Shown: one piece after another, positions 45,701 through 51,517 of the stretch | How positions within the stretch are numbered: position 1 is the first letter of the stretch | Layout: every line of letters starts with the position of its first letter | From: Ichthyophonus hoferi | Taxonomy: Eukaryota; Opisthokonta; Ichthyosporea; Ichthyophonida; Ichthyophonidae | Assembly (NCBI GenBank): GCA_002751075.1 | Contig: NAOQ01000200.1 | Coordinates: forward strand, 7,161 to 58,677 | DNA: 51,517 bases | Reading direction: 5' to 3' | The notes under the pieces: model-generated | Database searches by the model: none | What the model was told of the DNA's origin: nothing | Seen by the model: the letters and a program-made list of their open reading frames with translations, nothing else | Program-made: the position numbers and the translations under genes

Positions 45701-46944
45701 TAATGCTAAACATGCAGAGTTTTATTTTATTATATAGATACATAGCCAATACGATTTAACAATAATTATATTATATTGCATGATATTATACTATACTAAA
45801 CTAGATTATATTATATTATATTCTACTATATTATTTTACATTATATTATACCATACTATATTACACTATATAATACCATAACTATTACATATACTATAGA
45901 CACTATACATAAAATCTTGATCCACCACATACCTTGTTTTAATTGCCTTACGTTTGATTGGGCCATCCCTTAGTGTGGCCTCGTAGACCCTCTCATACCA
46001 GTTATAAATACTGTAACATAGCAAAAAAAGAGATGGAACGTAGAACACTGTACGTGGGTATGAGCAAATCAAAATCCACACTATACACACGGCAAACGAT
46101 TCAACTGGTCGTTCCCACTGCAGAAGAGCCGATAGGATATCTCCCACGTAACCTAGCTTGGCAGCCAATAGTTTTATTTTTTGGGTGGAGATGTAAAACT
46201 CTTGGATGTTTTTAGGGGCTGTGTACCTGTAAAGAGATGATTGAATGGGATTAAAAAAAAATAAAAAACCGTTTAAGTGTTTTAAATGTATTCAGTTATC
46301 TCTACAATATCACTAGTGTATAATTTGCAATGGTAGTCATCATTTTTACGTCATACTCATGTTGTATACATATATACAGACAGGTCCCTGATTTGTTAAA
46401 TACTAATTATCACACCAATTGCCTAGGATATTATTAAGTGTAAGATTATAATTGGAGAAGTCCTGAAATTATAATTAGAGCCAGGACTACATTATAATAC
46501 ACATAATATATATACACAACTCTAGTAGGGGGCTAGTATCTATATATACTATATTATAACTACCATAAATTTGGTGGGAAATTGTTATATATATATTATG
46601 CTATACTATAATATACTATATAGTATACCATACCATATACTATTCTATACTATATACTATAACTAAACTATATTATATACTATACTATCCTACATACTAT
46701 ACTATACTATACTATATACTATCCTATCCTACATATCATATTATAATATATACTATATAATATCTTATCCTACATACTATACTATACTACATAGTATCCT
46801 ATCTTATATACTATAATATACCATAACTTACCATAAATCTAGGGGGGGACTATTATCTATATAGGTCTTTTCTACCGTCTTCTTGGCAGTAGCCAATACA
46901 AAGTCACCAACAATACCACTTGATGGCTTGCTGATTACTGACAT
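42765..46944 (-). CDS. PEX30: PEX30-family peroxisomal/ER membrane protein with DysF domain
   Basis: Nine exons on the minus strand: 46832-46944, 45933-46226, 45482-45581, 45140-45230, 44655-44740, 44146-44267, 43436-43490, 43004-43130 and 42765-42907. Every junction is GT/AG with fitting phase; 376 aa. Fungal Pex30-type proteins shape ER and peroxisomal membranes and control peroxisome number. Residues about 39-125 hold the reticulon-like region: 'LLQWERPVESF', then a hydrophobic hairpin (82-113) and 'YNWYERVYEATL'. A second hydrophobic pair lies at about 186-222. The C-terminal DysF domain (270-376) shows 'FLYENQRWVIGLGWG', 'ERPAFSD', 'WLDAEWTV', 'DSDGWEYANQIWMNWG' and an Arg/Trp-rich 'RRRQWKRSVV' end. 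Which of the Pex23/Pex30/31/32 names fits cannot be told here. An (AAT)n tract lies just upstream of the start. Confidence 0.9.
44440..44654. repeat. Minisatellite of CTATATACC-type units in a PEX30 intron
   Basis: About 210 bp of 8-10 nt units (CTATATACC, CTATATACT, CTTATATAC), filling most of the intron between the fifth and sixth PEX30 exons. On the sense strand the units read GGTATATAG. Confidence 0.85.
44930..45130. repeat. AT minisatellite in a PEX30 intron
   Basis: Degenerate units of the type CTATACTATAT and CCTATATTATAT fill most of the intron between the fourth and fifth exons, next to the exon at 45140. Confidence 0.75.
45770..45905. repeat. AT minisatellite in a PEX30 intron
   Basis: ATTATATTATACTATACT-type units between the second and third exons, ending about 30 bp before the exon boundary at 45933. 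An (AAT)n run lies at about 45418-45440 in the next intron. Confidence 0.75.
46540..46820. repeat. AT minisatellite in first PEX30 intron
   Basis: About 280 bp of units such as TATACTATACT and TATCCTACATA. A stretch at 46558-46575 repeats the exon-one end with its donor (ACCATAAATTTGGTGGG against ACCATAAATCTAGGGGG), a partial duplication of the splice junction. Confidence 0.75.
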
Positions 46945-47122
46945 GACTTTAGTTTTAATGGTACTTATTTATTGGTGAAGTGAATTATCTATAGGGGAAA
47001 GGAACGTGTTACGGGTTTATTGATGACATTACAGTGGACAAAGTAATATTTTTAAAGAATAGCAGTAATAGTAACATTAATAGTAATAATAATACTAGTA
47101 ATAATAATACTAATACTAATAA

Positions 47123-47160
<38 letters not shown>

Positions 47161-49173
47161 GTACTGTATATATGACAGTACGGTCGTGTAATCGTATGCA
47201 AACTAGTATGTACGGTGTAGTAGTATTATAGTAGTATGGTAACATGTCAAGTTAAAGTGGTCTGATGGTGTGCAAGAAGTATACATAATAGTATAAGAGT
47301 AAGTATAATGATATATATAATACCCACAAACTTACAAACGTACACTACAGAAGAATAATCCAAAGTTCGCTTATACAGTGTCTGATAAATAGTGAATACA
47401 ATATGATAGTGAACATAACACAAAAGTCCATAAACAATACTCAAACTTATACATTCACCAAGTAGCTAAATATATTATATAGTTTCTATACAACCATATA
47501 ATATATTATATATACATACATATTAGTTTATCCAAATTTATCCTGATATTTATGAATTATTGAGTTTATCATATTGCCTGCTCACATTATATAACTGGTG
47601 TACTTAAAACATACCTTGTAAACTAATCCAGTAAACGGGCTAGAATATTGATAATATAATCCGCGATTACTAGACTCATTCCTTGAGAGATACATATATG
47701 TATATCTTAATGAATTAGTATTATTATTTTGTGTTAATATTTCCCATTTTATTTATTCTATAATGGAATTTAAACTCTATTGTGAGGCTTATTTACCTCT
47801 TTTTAATTAACAATATAGTGTCTTGATGATAAATTTAGAGGAAATGTAAATTTTCTAAAACAAATTGATAGTTGCTCAGCTTAATATAATTTAAATTTGG
47901 TTTCTTGCTGTTAAGGGTTGTGATTTTTACCGACTTGGCAGCAATGGAAGCAGATGTATTCAGGATATTATGCAAAAGCTAAGTTTCAAATGATATTTAA
48001 TCGGCTAATTTCTAATTGGTACATAATCTACACTCATATAGTTGGTGCACATTAGAATGTATGTGATCAAATGTTTAATGCAGTTGCACAATCATGTGAA
48101 ACAATTTTGTAACATTTAATATTATTATATATAATACATTTAACATGATTGCTACGGTTAATATTATATAATAGTAAATATTTAATTTTGGAATTTACAT
48201 TTTTTTTTTATAGATATCATGGAGTCAAAGAGTCATAGCCGAGTATTAATCGGCAAATACATTGTTTACATCTAAAGTATGCAGACCCGCACGTGCATAA
48301 GATGATAGGAAAATTTGAACAAATAACGTTGTACGAAATATAGTATTAAATAGCCTAAATAAATTTCTGACTTAAATTTTTAATAACATTATAATACTAT
48401 CATAAATATTTTTTTAATAAATTCCAAGTAAAAAAAATATTGCTTCGCTACACAAGGTGCAACTAAGGGTTTAATTACGATATATAAAATTATAACTCGA
48501 TATGAACATTTTAGACTACACATGCGTACATGTATGTATAATTGCTATTATCTCATTATAGCATTTAAATATAACGTATACTTTTCTGTAAAGGTAGACG
48601 TTATATTAAATGTGTATATGCTAATTGCATTTACTCATAGATACAATAATATATACTGCTTATCTCGGATAATATCATGTCATCAAACGTTTATTTGCAA
48701 ATGTTGAGTGCGCAAGTCAACCTATTGTTGGGGAATTTTTGCACGTCACTTTATTTTGATGGACTAGTTGAATAAGTCGAAACATAGCCACTAATTTTTT
48801 CACCAAAATCGCTATTAAAAAATCTACTACGGCTATTTATTAATTTTTTATTATAGTCAAGAATAATCAATTTTTTTTGGGTCTAATTTTTCAGGAAAAA
48901 AAATAAACGGTTAGATTGTGCAAGATAGAGCTACACGAATCATTTATCACAATAAATATTTGAGCCAATGCGATATCTAGATTTAAATGTTTTTTGGCTC
49001 CTTTACTCTACTTAGCACTAAATTTTAACTGGTACGTGAACTATTAAACTATGAACTCGGCATTAATCACGTTGTTAAAATAACTTGAAGTGAAGTAACT
49101 GTCGGAATCTATAGAACTTGGTTCACATCACTATGGATATTGAATGTCCGCTAGCTAAATCCGCTGCTCGAGT
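46945..49173. other. Upstream region of PEX30 and gene-free AT-rich DNA
   Basis: An (AAT)n/(ACT)n trinucleotide tract at about 47050-47162 creates a spurious Asn-rich frame (plus) and a Leu-rich frame (minus). The PEX30 promoter should lie at the left end. The remainder is AT-rich with no recognisable gene or RNA. Confidence 0.45.
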
Positions 49174-49924
49174 TTAGTTCCTCGGAAAAAATGTGTTTCC
49201 TGTTTCCTCTTCACTGTCGGAGGATACGTGAACCCGGTGCTTCTTGGTCCCATCCACAGGTCCGATCTTAGTTGATGAAATTACTAACGATTGCCGCTTA
49301 GGTCTAGGTGGTAGCGGTAGGAATAGATGATTGTCCCCTGTATGTACGATACCATAACTAACTCTTAATCTAATAAACAAAATAAAGAAACAAAGTCTTT
49401 TTGTACAAAATGTTTATTGATTGTAACACATAGCAGTAAGTATTTTAGACTCAATCTGTGTATGCTGGTTACATAGTTGTTGACCAATGTCGAAATTAAT
49501 TGACCTTGTGATATGCATTAGAGATACGTACATCCCCGTTTAAGGTTTCTCCCACCTGTGTTGTCAGCAACATACTTCCAAATGATTATTCACAGAATCA
49601 TTCCGTTACTCCATATTTTATTTGTATCATATATCATAACGTATGCCTACATTCCAATGGCCAAACACTACTTAATAACCACGATGAATTACCAAGCTAG
49701 ACTTTCCTTAGCTAAGCTTGTCCTAATTAAATAGAATTAGTGACACCATGTACTTAATTAATGGCCATCAATCAATCTATAACTCTGTTAAAACCAATAG
49801 ATACCTCATGGTAAGCACTACTAAATATTTGGAAGTACAATGCAAAACAAACAATAAACTATGTGTTATCTTCTACAAGACATTACGAAGTATTCAACTT
49901 AATGTAGCTGCAATACTCCAACTG
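49174..49924 (-). mobile_element. Family B LTR with gag remnant (fossil)
   Basis: On the minus strand an LTR of about 540 bp (49385-49924) starts GTTGGAGTATTGC and aligns with the family B LTRs at 30507 and 33302. It is followed by the same ATGGTA internal start, then a gag-like stretch with 'SSDSEEETGN', matching 'SSDNEEETQE' in the element at 31018. The rest of the element was not found to the left of 49174. Broken copy. Confidence 0.75.
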
Positions 49925-50893
49925 AAACCATAGCAATAATTATCCAATTGATCAATTCTAGGCTATCAAGAATATTAATTAATTAATTAATAGAGTCAAA
50001 TGCAGCAATATAAGCAGGCAGCATGGGTGAACAACAATAAATCTAGTTAAATAATTAATTAATGCTGGGCTATCAATGATCTTAATTAAATATTAAATAA
50101 TTAATTGGGCTTCGAAGTGGTTCTCAAATAAAAGAGCAAATTGAGCATCGTTCTATCCATTTACTTACGGCAATAATGTACATTGTTTTGTATTCTTGTT
50201 CATGCACACATATTTTATTTTAATGGCATAGAATAATTAATTTAATAAATTCGATCATAATATTATGACTGATAATAATAAACGCGTTAATAAAACACAA
50301 TGCACTAGTAACACTATTAGCAATATACATTCTATATTCGTTTACTTAGGCAACTACAATGGAGCATGTAACTCAGAAAGGGCTTCGCTCACAGTGAACA
50401 CTGAGGAGAATAAGGTGCTGGCAATTTTACTAGAGAGAGAGTGGAATTTAATTTATTAACTCTATCCTACCAGTTAACATCTTTTTTGTGTAAGATATCA
50501 TAAAGCATTCAGCCAGGCACCTATAGGAACTGAAATACTGCAACATTTTATGTTTTAAAATTTATCGAGCTGCTCTGAAATACATTATTAAGCAGTATAC
50601 TGTAAATAGCTATCATTTGAGATTATCAATCAGACAACTGATTTGATCACTATATTCCAACCCAGTATCTTGTAAAAGCCAAAAATTCCTAAAGTTGCTT
50701 TTCGGATATCAAATTAGTTGGAGTATATATAATACGCTACAATAAATCCAAATTTATTTTTACTAGAATGTAACATACATTCTATTTATTTATTACAGTC
50801 TATTTGTCAAATAATAAAGATTTGGATTGAGATTAATTCGTGTATACCATATTATATTAGATACACAGTTTGTTCCGATTCAATTTCACCACA
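49925..50893. other. AT-rich spacer
   Basis: Two short related blocks of the type 'CTAGGCTATCAAGAATATTAATTAATTA' and 'CTGGGCTATCAATGATCTTAATTAA' lie at about 49956-49992 and 50064-50093. A plus-strand frame of 64 codons (50265-50459) resembles no family. No gene supported. Confidence 0.35.
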
Positions 50894-50985
50894 TCACGTC
50901 TTTGAAACAGTATTACTTATCGACTGTGTGGTTGAGACGGCACTTCCAGTTTTCACACTATAGTTTGCCACCTGATATGTATCAT
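50894..50985 (-). CDS. Candidate last exon of an unidentified gene
   Basis: After an acceptor-like TTATCTTACAG on the minus strand, the frame reads DTYQVANYSVKTGSAVSTTQ and then ten more residues to a TGA. It is Ser/Thr-rich and less AT-biased than its surroundings, as real exons in this window are. No upstream exon in fitting phase could be placed before the window edge, and no family is recognised. Confidence 0.2.
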
Positions 50986-51219
50986 CTGTAAGATAACAGC
51001 TTAAGATAAAGAGAGGAAAGGTTTACCCAATAATCTACCGTTTCAAAAAAATGTATAGGTTTTTCAACCCAGACCACCTAACATAACCTACCCGATACCG
51101 TGCCTTATAATAACTATTATACCATAATATAAGCAACAACCAGGTTAGACTGATCACCAATTAATCTACGATTAACGTCTACCTATTAATAGAACGCGAT
51201 GTGAAAACATGAAAGTTAG

Positions 51220-51420
51220 ATAGAGTGATCGCACTAGTATAATCTTATCGAGATAAAATCAGACATTCCTAGTGTGTCTCCGTTATCTTTCATGAATTGT
51301 GCTAGTCATTAAGAATATTTATGAACGGTTCCATTCTGATTATTGAACACAGATCTACGAGTGTTAACCAAAAAAACAACACCCGCGGTAAAACAAAGTA
51401 TTAAAGAAAACTAAAATCAA
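51220..51420 (+). mobile_element. Partial family A LTR at window edge (fossil)
   Basis: Contains the family A landmarks in order: 'ACTAGTATAATCTTAT', 'CAGACATTCCTAGTG', 'GTGTTAACC' and 'ACACCCGCGGTAAAACAAAG'. The 5' part is too diverged to place. Broken and old. Confidence 0.55.
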
Positions 51421-51517
51421 TATGAAAAGATCCGCTCACACATACGCAGTATCAATAGCAAAATATAAAGTTCTTGTAAACGCACACAAAAATACTTTGC
51501 ATTTAATTATATATGTA

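Noticed and set aside
47034-47245. Asn-rich and Leu-rich frames on the two strands
   Set aside because: Both are translations of a trinucleotide microsatellite.

Overview
The window looks like nuclear DNA of an AT-rich, intron-rich fungus, probably an early-diverging ('zygomycete-grade') lineage. The fungal signal comes mainly from a PEX30-type peroxisomal/ER membrane protein (membrane domain plus C-terminal DysF domain) and a Hel2-type E3 ligase. The early-diverging placement is inference: it rests on a DPY19 C-mannosyltransferase, which well-studied yeasts lack, a Notum-like pectin acetylesterase-family hydrolase, dense introns and decayed Ty1/copia elements. No tRNA, rRNA or CRISPR array could be supported.

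Seven host genes are supported. From the left they are: HEL2/ZNF598 (minus, 2405-5581, single exon); SDHAF4 (plus, 7349-7717); DPY19 (minus, 9885-14113, five recognised exons, last short exon not found); a pectin-acetylesterase/Notum-like secreted hydrolase (minus, 15261-16769, single exon); an aquaglyceroporin (minus, 21954-23139, two exons); mitochondrial pyruvate carrier MPC2 (minus, 39473-40979, five exons including 13-nt and 17-nt micro-exons); and a PEX30-family protein (minus, 42765-46944, nine exons). The exon structures of DPY19, aquaglyceroporin, MPC2 and PEX30 were worked out by hand from GT/AG sites whose phases fit throughout and whose joined product matches the family. Several introns are filled with short AT minisatellites.

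Between the genes are remains of at least two LTR families, both Ty1/copia-like and all broken. Family A has LTRs of about 720-745 bp starting TGTTGGAAC or TGTTAGAAC. It gives a large minus-strand element (27731-36473), a solo LTR with a perfect 5-bp target duplication (20731-21446), and partial copies at 951-1763 and at the right edge. Family B has LTRs of about 510-560 bp starting TGTTGGAGTA. One copy lies nested inside the big A element (30507-about 34140), and minus-strand remains lie at 19085-19510 and 49174-49924. A third copia remnant lies at 25456-25812.

The genes do not form one pathway: they cover ribosome quality control, complex II assembly, ER C-mannosylation, a secreted esterase, glycerol/water transport, pyruvate import and peroxisome/ER membrane shaping. 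The points most worth a second look are DPY19 in a fungal context, the MPC2 micro-exons with a donor site overlapping the stop codon, the tandem Ser/Thr repeat and duplicated C-terminal module of HEL2, the nested and tandem LTR structure, and two perfect 12-bp hairpins, one beside a tRNA-promoter-like segment. No convincing undescribed multi-gene system was found.
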